Shown piece after piece: positions 18,243 through 27,510 of a stretch of DNA of 64,000 bases. The stretch lies in NCBI RefSeq assembly GCF_000333895.2, contig NZ_ANFM02000014.1, forward strand, positions 1-64,000, written 5' to 3'. The position numbers and the translations under genes were made by a program. This DNA comes from Grimontia indica (lineage in GTDB: Bacteria; Pseudomonadota; Gammaproteobacteria; Enterobacterales; Vibrionaceae). The notes beneath the pieces are model-generated. The model ran no database searches. It saw only the letters and a program-made list of their open reading frames with translations, and was not told the DNA's origin. Within the stretch, counting starts at the first letter, position 1. Each line of letters starts with the position of its first letter.

Positions 18243-19314
18243 TTTTAATTTCCTTCTTTCCATCATAACTTCTTAAATGAGGCTTTTTCCCAAGAAGCTT
18301 CAAACCCATATGATATAAAATCTGAGATGCCGTGTAGAAACATAAGGGACTATGAAATAAAAATGCTTTCTTTTTCCTATGTGAAATTAAGTAAATCGAA
18401 TCTAGCAAAGCAGGAAAAACAAGAATTGAGTAAGGGATAAAAAGATATTTCTTAACTGTTCCAAATTTACCAGAACGTTTAGCCATCATTTTCTCGCGCA
18501 TTAAATAACCTGCGGCACCAACATCGTCGGTATGATGGATATTATTTCTCACTCGCCAACTAATCTTTCTTAAATACTTATCTATTGATTCTGAAGAGTA
18601 ATGATAGAGGCTATGATCTTTACAAATACCAATTTTGGTTTCAATAGACATCAGATAGTAGAAAAGGTGAGGTAGATTCTCAGGCACACTCACAACATTA
18701 GGAAACTTCTCAGAAAAAAAAGTTCTATCTATCATAGTTCCCATAGCAAGAAGTTCGATTAAAGGCAGTGGCTTACTTTCACCAAAGTCCACGCTACAAT
18801 ATCTGTCGTTCTCCAATGACACTTCATACTTTTCTCGGAGATCGTTAATGAATACTTCTGGTGACTTAGATATTCTATATATAAAGAGGCTAAACGGGTC
18901 TCCGTATTCATTAATATAGTCGTTTATGAAATGCTCTTCTTTGGGGTTTAAATACCCTGCCGAAATAACCGTTTTGACACCATATTCGCGGATACAGTCA
19001 ACTTGGTCTCGTAAGCAATTACTGTGGCTATATACCTCATCATGATCGAGATAAACTAAAAGCTCGCCCTTGGCCTCGTTGAAGCCTACAAATTTAGCAA
19101 ATACTGGTTCAGTTCTTGGGTTGTGCTCAACTTTGCAGCCGCGTTCTTTACCATATTGAATAGTATTATCGGTAGAACCGCCGTCAACTAGCAGTATCTC
19201 CAATTTATCCTTTGGATAATTTTGACTGAAAATTGCATCTAACGTTCTCGGAAGCATCTTCATCGAGTTATAGGTAGCAATCACAACAGTAACGATGGGT
19301 AAGTTAGTTTCCAA
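18235..19314 (-). CDS. Glycosyltransferase, GT2 family
   Basis: 359-aa GT-A enzyme: VTVVIATYNS, LVDGGSTDNT and LVYLDHDEVY (D-x-D metal site), with a hydrophobic C-terminal stretch (about residues 295-325) that may tether it to the inner membrane. The start is TTG with a strong GGGGAG site 5-6 nt upstream, and it overlaps the epimerase gene by 11 bp. It would add one sugar to the lipid-linked chain; donor unknown. Confidence 0.82.
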   Translation of the reverse strand: METNLPIVTVVIATYNSMKMLPRTLDAIFSQNYPKDKLEILLVDGGSTDNTIQYGKERGCKVEHNPRTEPVFAKFVGFNEAKGELLVYLDHDEVYSHSNCLRDQVDCIREYGVKTVISAGYLNPKEEHFINDYINEYGDPFSLFIYRISKSPEVFINDLREKYEVSLENDRYCSVDFGESKPLPLIELLAMGTMIDRTFFSEKFPNVVSVPENLPHLFYYLMSIETKIGICKDHSLYHYSSESIDKYLRKISWRVRNNIHHTDDVGAAGYLMREKMMAKRSGKFGTVKKYLFIPYSILVFPALLDSIYLISHRKKKAFLFHSPLCFYTASQILYHMGLKLLGKKPHLRSYDGKKEIKND

Positions 19315-20401
19315 CTTTACTCCCCTCTATCAGTACTAGTTCATCGACGATAGTTCTAGATGGATATTCACTTCCTAATTTTGACTCTCTTTGATAGGCA
19401 TATGGATTATCAAAGAACGTCTCTATAGTCGCACGAGACTTTTTAGATAAAAGTACGTTCTCTTCTAATCCTTCAACACGTTCAGTGTGTGTTCGAAGTA
19501 TCAAACACGGAATTCCCATATAATAGGCTTCTTCCTGATTACTTCCGCCGTCTGTCACCATAAACCGACTATTTGCTAGAACCTTCATAAAATCCACATA
19601 CTCAAGTCGGGGTATTAGAGTGATGTTACTGTTAGACTTCAGAGAGTCCAAGATACCAAGTTCTGTTAGCTTAATTTTTGTTAGTTCATGGAGAACAAGA
19701 ACACAATGAATACGCTTAGACTCTTCAACACAACGTTCAACAATGTATTTTACAAACTCTGTGTCAAAAAGATTTTCCTGGCGATGAATAACAAAAACGA
19801 AATACTCCTCTCCTTCAGGCGTATGATCTTGAGGTAATTCGACTGTTTTGGAAAGGCGTAAGCCATCAATAAGGGTATTTTCCCTTGTGTTGACAATTTT
19901 CCCTTTCTTATTCTTTAGATTATTCACCGCCCAGTCATTTGGAGCGAAGTGAATACGGGCTAAACGAGATGTTAGTACTCGATCAAGCTCTTCAGGGAAT
20001 GGATTGAAATAGTTATATGATCGTAAGCCGGCTTCTACATGGCAAATCTTCATTCCAATTATCCTACCGAGTAAAGCGCCAAGTACCGTCGAAACTGTAT
20101 CACCGTGGACAACAAGGACATCACCTGGTTTTGCTTCAGCAATACTTTTAACTTTTCCTACACTTGTAAATAAAGTTTTGGCGAACCATGAAACTAAACC
20201 TAGTGCTGTTTTCTTGTGGTTTGTATCACTTAAAACTAATTTTGGCTTTTTAATTCCGAAGTGGGTAAGAATGGTTGAATTTGTAATATCGTTCTGACCG
20301 CTAGATATTATTTCATAGGATATTTCTTTCTGATCCATTTCAACCATAATTGGAAACAATTTTATAAGTTCAGCTGTAGTTCCAACAAAGAAAAAAATCA
20401 C
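19304..20401 (-). CDS. UDP-GlcNAc 2-epimerase-like enzyme (WecB family)
   Basis: Non-hydrolysing UDP-N-acetylglucosamine 2-epimerase family protein of 365 aa. Conserved stretches are VVHGDTVSTVLGAL, CHVEAGLRSYN, PFPEELDR, HRQEN and TDGGSNQEEA with RTHTERVE. The usual N-terminal GTRPE motif is replaced by VGTTAEL, so substrate binding may differ from WecB. The expected product is UDP-ManNAc or a 2-epimer of another UDP-HexNAc. GTG start with AGGA 7 nt upstream; GTGA overlap with the upstream gene's stop. No wecC-type dehydrogenase is nearby. Confidence 0.8.
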   Translation of the reverse strand: MIFFFVGTTAELIKLFPIMVEMDQKEISYEIISSGQNDITNSTILTHFGIKKPKLVLSDTNHKKTALGLVSWFAKTLFTSVGKVKSIAEAKPGDVLVVHGDTVSTVLGALLGRIIGMKICHVEAGLRSYNYFNPFPEELDRVLTSRLARIHFAPNDWAVNNLKNKKGKIVNTRENTLIDGLRLSKTVELPQDHTPEGEEYFVFVIHRQENLFDTEFVKYIVERCVEESKRIHCVLVLHELTKIKLTELGILDSLKSNSNITLIPRLEYVDFMKVLANSRFMVTDGGSNQEEAYYMGIPCLILRTHTERVEGLEENVLLSKKSRATIETFFDNPYAYQRESKLGSEYPSRTIVDELVLIEGSKVGN

Positions 20402-21336
20402 GATTGAGTCCTGTCTGATATAATATAGAGCGGCCTATCTACCACTTGAACATGGATCCGTCCGATGTAAATTGCTGTAAATCCAATCGCTGACAGCACT
20501 GTACCCGTTAGGAATGTATTGAATACAACAAAGTAAGCCATCGGAGTAAAGACTTCGATACCGATGGTCTCTGATATGAGCATATAGATTAGTAAAAGCG
20601 AGCAACTAACCAATATTAGCGCACCTAACATACCTGCAATTTTTAATGGTAGTAGTGAGAAAGATGTAAAGCTATTGATTGCAAGCCTAGATAGTTTTCT
20701 ATAGGAGTAAGCTGCCTCTCCATTTAATCTAGCTGGTGCTTCAAACTCAATATAAGTCTTACGAAATCCCAACCATTCAATCAAGCCACGGAACATGACT
20801 GCCTTTTCTTTAAATTTTAGAAACTCCAAGGCAACATTCCGGTCAATCAATTTAAAATCGGTCAATCCTCTAGGCAACTCAATATCTGCAAATAGATTCA
20901 TTACTTTATAGAAAACGTCGGAGGAAAACTTTTTGAATGCTGTGTAATCTTTCGCACTACTCCTTACAGCAGATACATTCATATATCCTTCCTCCCACTT
21001 TCGAAGGAAAGACGGAATCATCTCTGGTGGATGCTGTAGATCTGCGTCCATGAAGATAATAGCGTCAGACTCAATGCTATCTGACAAGCCTGCCACTAGC
21101 GCGGGCTCTTTACCAAAGTTTGAAGAGAATCTGATTGCATTGACTTCAAAATTCGCAGAGCCTTTTTGTTGAGATATCACTTCCCATGTTGAGTCATTAC
21201 TACAATCATCGACAAACTTTACTTCCCATTTATATGAAGTCTCTCTCGAAACAACACTATCAATGCTATCAAGAAGTGGTTTTATATTTAGCTCTTCATT
21301 ATAGGCCGGAACTACAATAGTGATTTTCTTTGTCAT
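20398..21336 (-). CDS. Polyprenyl-phosphate glycosyltransferase, GtrB/DPM1-like
   Basis: 312-aa membrane GT2 enzyme: VVPAYNEELN, FVDDCSNDST, the D-x-D site in FMDADLQHPPE, then two C-terminal transmembrane helices (about residues 225-250 and 262-290). This is the architecture of GtrB, which charges undecaprenyl phosphate with a single sugar for later modification of a glycan in the periplasm. The upstream GT-C-like membrane protein is the natural partner that would transfer that sugar. A GtrA-type small flippase was not found. Confidence 0.85.
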   Translation of the reverse strand: MTKKITIVVPAYNEELNIKPLLDSIDSVVSRETSYKWEVKFVDDCSNDSTWEVISQQKGSANFEVNAIRFSSNFGKEPALVAGLSDSIESDAIIFMDADLQHPPEMIPSFLRKWEEGYMNVSAVRSSAKDYTAFKKFSSDVFYKVMNLFADIELPRGLTDFKLIDRNVALEFLKFKEKAVMFRGLIEWLGFRKTYIEFEAPARLNGEAAYSYRKLSRLAINSFTSFSLLPLKIAGMLGALILVSCSLLLIYMLISETIGIEVFTPMAYFVVFNTFLTGTVLSAIGFTAIYIGRIHVQVVDRPLYIISDRTQS

Positions 21337-21338
21337 TT

Positions 21339-23168
21339 TCAGTTCATAACTCTTTGGCTAAACATATTTAAAAGGAATCTATTAATATTATTTTCCTTCA
21401 CACTTTTTTCGCCTTTTACTACATAGATACTAACGCCTTTTTCCTCAGCTATTAACTCTACATCTCTTGAGTTATCCAAGGTTAGTTTAGTTTGGGAGTA
21501 GTTATCTTCAACGGCGAAGTATTTCACTCCATTTGTTATCAATTTATTCAAAAAGCCTTCATCTAATTGATTAATACTTTCTGAAAGACTGTCCAAATCA
21601 TCAATGTATTTTTTGTTATTTGAACCTGTATAGATTTGATTCGCCAAAATCTTTTTATGGAATAGTCGATTAAAGAGATATGGATAGCTTTGCTCTGGCG
21701 GCGATTTCTTAGGAGACAAATATGGCACCTCGACTAGTATACCGTTTTCTCTATCACTCAAAACAGTGTAAGGACTCTGTGTATCTAGTTTGAGAGTTGG
21801 TATTTTTTCAAAGAAGTCTAATCTAGACACATCGTTGTGAACAAGCAAAACTAGTAATAGTGCAAAAGCACTTATACTATACTTTTTGAACCTCTCCCCG
21901 GACTCAGCTTTTTTATCAAGAATACTGATTAAATGAACTAAGCTGATGACCAGAATAGAGAAAAGACCTATATTGAAGTAAAGTAGAGATCTAGTTGCCA
22001 CGCGGAACATTGGCGCTATTTCATAGGTTAAAGAGACAAGAGAGATTTTATAGTTTGGTGACAACGCAAAGCAAAGGCTTACCAAGGTAGCCAAACACCA
22101 AGGCGCAAGCTTTAAAAGGAAATCTACACTTTTCCGGCCTTGAATCAAAACAATATGGTAGCAAATCAAAACGATTGATACTGGCAGCACAAAGCCGATT
22201 CGATAGCTCATCTCCCAAAGATCGTTTGAAAATCTTTCCTTGTCCAAAAGATTTTGAATGAAAGAAATATCCGACTCAAATAACGCATGGATTTTTTGTA
22301 CAGAGTAAAATGTAAAGGCACCCCATTCGTGTACATGAGTACCACCTTTATTACTTATTTCACTAATTATACCTAGCTTAAGTAGTAGGCTCTGACCGAT
22401 AACATTTGGGTACAGTAGTATGAGTGCCGAAACAAAAACAATTGACGCAATCGTTAGGTTTTTAACTAGTTCCTTCCAATCAACCTTCCTAGCATTTATC
22501 GCAGTTTGGGCTATGAAAAAAGAAATCGTATAAAAAACGCCAAAGTAACCATAATATTCATTGACATTGAAATTAAATATATGGACTAGCGCTAGAACAA
22601 TCAGCCATTTTCTACTCGGATTATTGGAAGCAATCGCTGTTGTCATCACAACCAGAATAGGAGCAAACATAACCCCAAGACCGAAGAGATGACTGTAAGC
22701 TCGAGCTATAGTGTTATCCATAGATACAAGTGCAATAGCAAGCACCAGGGATATGAGTCTATTTGCTCCAAGGTATGAGAAAAGATAAAAAGCAGCAACA
22801 GCTGAGAAAAAATAGCCCAGCATTCCGACTAAATCATATGTCAGTTGAGGCGAAAAAAAGTAGCCAATAGTTACACTGACAATTTTCCAGAATTGACTAA
22901 ATGGTCCTGCTTCAGATAGTGCTTGACCGTGGTTGCTAAATTTGGCCAAGTCTGAAAACACATACCCGAGCCCTTCATGTTGTACAAGGTCTTGTAGCGC
23001 GAATATCCCAGCAATAGTACCTAAACCATCTCCTTCATTTGCCAAGGACATTTCTGCTGAAAAGATTGCATCAGAGTACTTAAAGACACTAAAGATAAAG
23101 AGAAATGGTATTACTAAGAGCCAGGTTTTATTCCAATTATTTTTGCTTGAGGACAATATAGTCGTCAT
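21339..23168 (-). CDS. Large multi-pass membrane protein, probable GT-C glycosyltransferase
   Basis: 609-aa protein with about 11 hydrophobic segments up to about residue 430 and a soluble C-terminal part of about 150 residues, the layout of periplasm-facing GT-C transferases. An acidic pair in the first loop (residues about 40-47, NEGDGLG) could be the catalytic acid region, as in GT-C enzymes. It lies 2 bp from a GtrB-like gene, which supports a role in adding the GtrB-charged sugar to the exported polysaccharide. A Wzy-like polymerase is the alternative. Start ATG 23168 has GGAG 5 nt upstream. Confidence 0.6.
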   Translation of the reverse strand: MTTILSSSKNNWNKTWLLVIPFLFIFSVFKYSDAIFSAEMSLANEGDGLGTIAGIFALQDLVQHEGLGYVFSDLAKFSNHGQALSEAGPFSQFWKIVSVTIGYFFSPQLTYDLVGMLGYFFSAVAAFYLFSYLGANRLISLVLAIALVSMDNTIARAYSHLFGLGVMFAPILVVMTTAIASNNPSRKWLIVLALVHIFNFNVNEYYGYFGVFYTISFFIAQTAINARKVDWKELVKNLTIASIVFVSALILLYPNVIGQSLLLKLGIISEISNKGGTHVHEWGAFTFYSVQKIHALFESDISFIQNLLDKERFSNDLWEMSYRIGFVLPVSIVLICYHIVLIQGRKSVDFLLKLAPWCLATLVSLCFALSPNYKISLVSLTYEIAPMFRVATRSLLYFNIGLFSILVISLVHLISILDKKAESGERFKKYSISAFALLLVLLVHNDVSRLDFFEKIPTLKLDTQSPYTVLSDRENGILVEVPYLSPKKSPPEQSYPYLFNRLFHKKILANQIYTGSNNKKYIDDLDSLSESINQLDEGFLNKLITNGVKYFAVEDNYSQTKLTLDNSRDVELIAEEKGVSIYVVKGEKSVKENNINRFLLNMFSQRVMN

Positions 23169-23224
23169 GCCATCTCCATATTAGGCAGTGTTTATATTCG
23201 TGAGTCTTAATTTATAAGTTTCAC

Positions 23225-24445
23225 CTAAATACGCTCTGCTTCTAATGTTTGCGGTATCCAGGAGTTTCCTTCAAAATTAGGCTGTTCAAAGTTAATAACA
23301 TTAAATACTAATGCCCTATCAACCCAGTCATGACATTCTGAAACGTGATTCTCACCTTCGTGAACCGCTATAGATAGGCTGTATGAACCTGGGCCTAGAT
23401 TTGCGTCAAACTCAAAAATATATCTTAATTTTTCACCATGTTTAACAGACTCGCCTTTGCATCCATTCAAGAAGTACGTGTTGGTACCAAATACAACCTG
23501 CCCTAGTCGGTCTTTGATTGAATAGCCAACAACAAAGTCATCTAAATCATAGTCAATTATAGTATCAACCTGGAGTTTAACTTTCTGTCCACAACCCACT
23601 ACATCAAGTGAACTACCTTCGTTATCTATGATTTTGCATCCACTTAACTTTGCTTTACCCGTTCCAGTAATAAGACGTTCTTCATTGACATTACTGATTA
23701 TTTTTGTGTTCTTTTTTTGTGAATCGGCAAGTAATGCATTATAGTAATTCATCACAAACTCAGGGCTTCCTTCGAGCTCAAGCTTTCCTCCATTTATCAG
23801 TATTGCTGTATCGCAAATGCTCTGGATTACTTGCTTTTCATGAGAAACTATTAGTAATGTTGTCCCCTGCTCTCTAAACTCTCTAATCTTTGAAAAACTT
23901 TTATGTTGAAAATAGGTATCTCCGACAGATAGTGCCTCATCAACGATAAGAACATCAGGGCGAACTGCAGTAGCCACACTGAAGGCCAGCCTCATTTGCA
24001 TTCCTGAAGAATAGACTCGAAGTGGTTGGTCTATGTACTCTCCAATTTCCGCAAACTCGATGATAGAAGGCATTAACTTTTCAATATCCTTCTTCGTCAT
24101 ACCAAGAAGCTGGCTTGCCATTACAGCATTTTGCCGGCCTGTAAACTCCGGATGAAAACCCATACCAAGTTCAAGCAATGCAGAGACTGAACCTTCAATT
24201 TTTACCGAGCCAGCTGTTGGCTTGCTGATTCCCGTTATAAGTTTTAATAATGTGCTCTTTCCCGCTCCATTGATTCCAACTATTCCAACAGCTTTTCCAG
24301 CTTCAACACTAAAGCTAATATCATTTAATACGTTTTTGTCAGTATGATAGCTTTTAAATGGAACAAGCCACTCCTTTAGTCGTTGAAAACGCGATTGATA
24401 ACACTTATATGTTTTTGTGAGACCTTCAACTGTTATCTTACCCAT
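23225..24445 (-). CDS. wzt: O-antigen ABC transporter ATPase with C-terminal glycan-binding domain
   Basis: 406-aa Wzt-type ATPase that powers export of a lipid-linked polysaccharide. The nucleotide-binding domain (1 to about 245) shows Walker A GINGAGKST, signature SSGMQMRL and Walker B VLIVDEALSVGD with switch His in SHEK. The extra C-terminal domain (about 265-406) is the beta-sandwich region that in related Wzt proteins recognises the modified non-reducing end of the chain. Its presence suggests a terminating residue on the glycan. It overlaps the wzm stop by 1 nt. Confidence 0.92.
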   Translation of the reverse strand: MGKITVEGLTKTYKCYQSRFQRLKEWLVPFKSYHTDKNVLNDISFSVEAGKAVGIVGINGAGKSTLLKLITGISKPTAGSVKIEGSVSALLELGMGFHPEFTGRQNAVMASQLLGMTKKDIEKLMPSIIEFAEIGEYIDQPLRVYSSGMQMRLAFSVATAVRPDVLIVDEALSVGDTYFQHKSFSKIREFREQGTTLLIVSHEKQVIQSICDTAILINGGKLELEGSPEFVMNYYNALLADSQKKNTKIISNVNEERLITGTGKAKLSGCKIIDNEGSSLDVVGCGQKVKLQVDTIIDYDLDDFVVGYSIKDRLGQVVFGTNTYFLNGCKGESVKHGEKLRYIFEFDANLGPGSYSLSIAVHEGENHVSECHDWVDRALVFNVINFEQPNFEGNSWIPQTLEAERI

Positions 24446-25242
24446 TATATTTCATCCGCAATTTCATTGGCATTCTTTTTATAAACGTAAAGTGAAAATA
24501 TAAAGAGGATTAGAGACAATATACTAACCCAGAGTAATTCTGAAAAGTTAACACTCTCGTTCATTACAAATATTTTCTGAAGTGAGCCTACAATGATAGT
24601 CATAGGGTTTAATTGGATAAGGCTTTGTATTGGCGCTGGTAATATATCTAATGGATAAATAATTGGTGTGGCCCAAAACCAGAATTGAAGAACTACACCA
24701 AGTAGTTGACCTACGTCTCGGAAAAACACATTGACCACCCCCAAAGTAAAGCCAAGACTCAATCCAAATATAGATAGCAAAACTATAATTGGTATAATCT
24801 GTATCACTGATGAAAATGGAAAATTACCAGTAATGAGGAGAAACATTGCGAATAGCGAAAATATTATTGAAAAGTTAACGAGCGCTGTAAGGAGTACAGT
24901 GACTGGCAAACACTCTCTAGGAAATTTCAATTTTTTTAGCAAACTGGCGTTATCCAAATAAACATTTGCCCCCTTTGAAACCAACTCAGAAAAGAAACCC
25001 CAAAATATAATCCCTGAACATATGTATATACTGTAACCAAAATGTCCTTCTATACCAGGCAGCTTCGCTTTCATAATATTTGTGAATATCAATGTGTAGA
25101 CCAAAATCATTGATAGCGGATTAATAACACTCCAAGTCGCTCCTAGTAGAGAATTCTGATATTTCAATTGAAACTCTCGTACTACATTGCTTGTAATAAA
25201 CTCACGATAGTTCCACAAATTTTTAACGGTTTTAGAAAACAT
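24445..25242 (-). CDS. wzm: O-antigen ABC transporter permease
   Basis: 265-aa ABC-2-type permease with about six membrane segments and the cytoplasmic N-terminal REFQLKYQNSLLGATWSVINP motif region of Wzm/KpsM/TagG proteins. It is the first gene after the ops leader and forms the export channel with Wzt. The pairing with downstream gmd, rmd and WbpY/WbpZ-like transferases resembles the A-band (D-rhamnan) loci of Pseudomonas, though here many heteropolymer genes are added. Confidence 0.92.
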   Translation of the reverse strand: MFSKTVKNLWNYREFITSNVVREFQLKYQNSLLGATWSVINPLSMILVYTLIFTNIMKAKLPGIEGHFGYSIYICSGIIFWGFFSELVSKGANVYLDNASLLKKLKFPRECLPVTVLLTALVNFSIIFSLFAMFLLITGNFPFSSVIQIIPIIVLLSIFGLSLGFTLGVVNVFFRDVGQLLGVVLQFWFWATPIIYPLDILPAPIQSLIQLNPMTIIVGSLQKIFVMNESVNFSELLWVSILSLILFIFSLYVYKKNANEIADEI

Positions 25243-25362
25243 CTATTTTCTCTTACAAACAAACTTAATGTGTTTCAGCATCCATTTCTGGCTGCCTACC
25301 AAAGGGGATTTTACCGTATAGTCTCCTACACAACCCCATGATCACACTAATTGTATAATTGA

Positions 25363-25395
25363 CACGCTACCGCCCTTGGGTTTCGTTCCCAAAGT
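25363..25395 (-). promoter_or_regulatory. ops/JUMPstart element (RfaH recruitment site)
   Basis: On the minus strand GGCGGTAGCGTG (25374-25363) matches the ops core exactly. It is preceded by a small hairpin, CTTTGGG...CCCAAGG (about 25395-25377). It lies in a 195-bp leader between rfaH and wzm, about 120 bp before the first start codon. RfaH binds the paused polymerase at ops and makes it resistant to pausing and termination across long polysaccharide operons. The promoter itself was not identified and must lie upstream, possibly inside the end of rfaH. Confidence 0.92.
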
Positions 25396-25437
25396 ACGCT
25401 GTAACATTTGATTGGACATAGCTGGGTAGTCAGCTAG

Positions 25438-25935
25438 TTACTTCTTACGGAGAGCAGAATTCTCCGTAGACACTTCAACCTGGCGGCTTATTAGATTGAT
25501 CAACAAAATAGAACGTAATTCACCATCTGGTTCCTTATAGATCGCCTCTGCACCTTCAAACTGACCCGTCATGATTTCAATTTCATCACCCGGTTTAAAA
25601 ATCTCTGCGAGCACTACACGTTGCTCATCGCTATCCTCGAGCGACATTAAATGAGTAATCAGCTCAATTGGAACCGTCGCTGGCAACCGTCCCTGTCGAA
25701 CAAAGTCAACCACCCCACGCGTTGAACGAACGGTAGTGTAGGAGATTTTTTCTGGATCAAAGGAAGCGAATACATAGTTAGGAAATAGCGGCTCCAATTC
25801 ACTGGAACGCTTACCACGGCGGATTTTTTCAACAGTTACCTGGGGATAGTAACAATCGACGCCTTGTCTTTTAAGGTGCTGCTCAGCGCGTTGTTGCTCG
25901 CTGCGTTTACAATAGAGCAGATACCATGGATTCAT
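25438..25935 (-). CDS. rfaH: Transcription antiterminator RfaH
   Basis: 165-aa NusG paralogue. The N-terminal NGN domain starts MNPWYLLYCKRSEQQRAEQHL and contains YYPQ, LFPNYVF and VRSTRGVVDFVR, which match RfaH closely; the short C-terminal domain holds FKPGDEIEIMTGQFEGAEA. RfaH binds RNA polymerase at ops sites and recruits ribosomes to leaderless long operons. Here the gene is immediately upstream of, and in the same direction as, an ops-controlled polysaccharide operon. Confidence 0.95.
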   Translation of the reverse strand: MNPWYLLYCKRSEQQRAEQHLKRQGVDCYYPQVTVEKIRRGKRSSELEPLFPNYVFASFDPEKISYTTVRSTRGVVDFVRQGRLPATVPIELITHLMSLEDSDEQRVVLAEIFKPGDEIEIMTGQFEGAEAIYKEPDGELRSILLINLISRQVEVSTENSALRKK

Positions 25936-26113
25936 TTTTTGTTCTCGTCGATTTCTTTGCTAGCCAGTTTTTGCATCGTCTTTGCGAAGCAACTCAAGAG
26001 TATATTAGGCTGGCCTTTGTGCAGCAAGCATACAGCCTTTAACTGCACAAATTGTCTGCACTGGTTCATAGTTTGGAATGCAGGGATTGAATTTTTTTCA
26101 AAGGGCAAAGAAA

Positions 26114-26133
26114 AACCGCCTGATTCGGCGGTT
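26114..26133 (-). terminator. Intrinsic terminator after rssB
   Basis: Stem AACCGCC/GGCGGTT with a 6-nt loop and T-runs on both sides (TTTTT on minus, TTTTTT on plus). On the minus strand it ends the rssB transcript before rfaH; it could work in both directions. Confidence 0.85.
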
Positions 26134-26156
26134 TTTTAGAGAGAGATTTTGATGAT

Positions 26157-27212
26157 TTAAGCGCTAAGTCTTTGGATGTCCAAGCTAAAGCTAGTAAGTC
26201 CGATCTCACTGAGCGACACGCGTACACTGCCTCCTGAAAGGTCAATAGTTTGAAAGCGAGTATTCGATGCATCTATGCCTAGTAGATTTTCGTTCTTCAC
26301 AATCAACGCCTTGCCTGAGCCATCCACTACAGCATTGAGCCCAGCAGATAAAACATCAAGTTGGTTGTCAGCTGCGTTTAGGATACCAAACATAGCGCGG
26401 ATTGGACTAGCGTAGGTTGAGCGCTTGATGGCGTGTTCGATTTGATGGACAAGATGAACAAAGCCTCTTTCGTCCGCATCTTGTGACCGGAGATATTCGT
26501 TGAAGAACGCTCGGATCATCAAGGTTGTCGCTGTTCCGTTCTCTCCAGCGGATGCGCTATCAACCATGTAGAACGCCATCTGACCATCCATCATCCAGGT
26601 GTAATCGAGTACGACCGGGTTGGTATCAGCAGACTGCAATGAGTGATAAGACAATCGCCAGTCACCCTGTTGCGAGTCCTGTTCTGGCATCAATCCCATC
26701 AATAGGTCTCTAGCGCTACCTGGATTATCCAAGAGATCCTCCAAATGCCACTTCAGTTCTTCTGTCAGTGGCTGATCGCCGTTTTGAGAGACTTTAAACC
26801 ATTGCTGAGAGAAATCTGCGTCACTGCTGACTCCACCATCGGCGTCTTCCAATACCGAGATAATGGCGGACTTCACCACCATGATGTCTTCGATAGGTTT
26901 GATCAGAAAATCTTTAACGCCAAAGCGCAGCGCCTGAGCAACATCAGACATGCCGCCCGTGCCTGAGATAACTATCACTGGCAACATTGGATATTCCATG
27001 CTGACTTCTTCGACGAACTCTAACCCGGTCATTACCGGCATAGAGAGGTCGCTGAGTAACAAGTCAGGAATGCCTTCTCTTAGCGCTTTTAAACCATCTA
27101 ATCCGTTTTCAGCTTCTCTTACAACGCACCCTTCTTTGCGAAGAAAGCTACCGATGATCCGGCTAAACACGGGATCATCTTCAACAATGAGAACTTCTTT
27201 TCCTTCCAACAC
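26157..27212 (-). CDS. rssB: Response regulator RssB (RpoS-degradation adaptor)
   Basis: 351-aa orphan response regulator. The receiver domain (1 to about 125) has acidic D12/D13, phospho-acceptor D55 (LLLSDLSMP), S83 and K105. The C-terminal degenerate PP2C-like domain has VLSAGLNAVV and LLGI segments that line up with E. coli RssB (LVSAGLNA, PLGT). RssB delivers the stationary-phase sigma factor RpoS to ClpXP. A different regulator with PP2C-like output is possible but the similarity is spread along the whole protein. It has its own terminator. Confidence 0.85.
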   Translation of the reverse strand: MLEGKEVLIVEDDPVFSRIIGSFLRKEGCVVREAENGLDGLKALREGIPDLLLSDLSMPVMTGLEFVEEVSMEYPMLPVIVISGTGGMSDVAQALRFGVKDFLIKPIEDIMVVKSAIISVLEDADGGVSSDADFSQQWFKVSQNGDQPLTEELKWHLEDLLDNPGSARDLLMGLMPEQDSQQGDWRLSYHSLQSADTNPVVLDYTWMMDGQMAFYMVDSASAGENGTATTLMIRAFFNEYLRSQDADERGFVHLVHQIEHAIKRSTYASPIRAMFGILNAADNQLDVLSAGLNAVVDGSGKALIVKNENLLGIDASNTRFQTIDLSGGSVRVSLSEIGLTSFSLDIQRLSA

Positions 27213-27510
27213 AATATGTTCTCCTGTTTCCTCTTGCCTTGCTGGTGTCTAATATGGGCAATTTGCTACTACTAGGATAGTTTGAAAATCAGTGCGAGGT
27301 TGTCACTAGCCTGTATTAGACGACTCGAAAGTGGTTAACTTTCTGTATCCTGAAAAGAAAATAATTTGGATATTTTCTATCTTTCCTTACCTTCAGACCA
27401 CCTTTAGAGCCCTGCTTATTGATATGAGACAACGAAAAACACGCCATGTTAATTTGAAATAGCCAAAATAACGCTTTTTGTTGAAGACAATCGCAACACA
27501 GTGAAATCCT
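27213..27510. other. rssB/lysR divergent intergenic region
   Basis: About 300 bp between two divergent genes, where promoters for both must lie. It is A+T-rich around 27355-27390. I see no clear -35/-10 pair, no repeat and no RNA gene. Confidence 0.5.
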
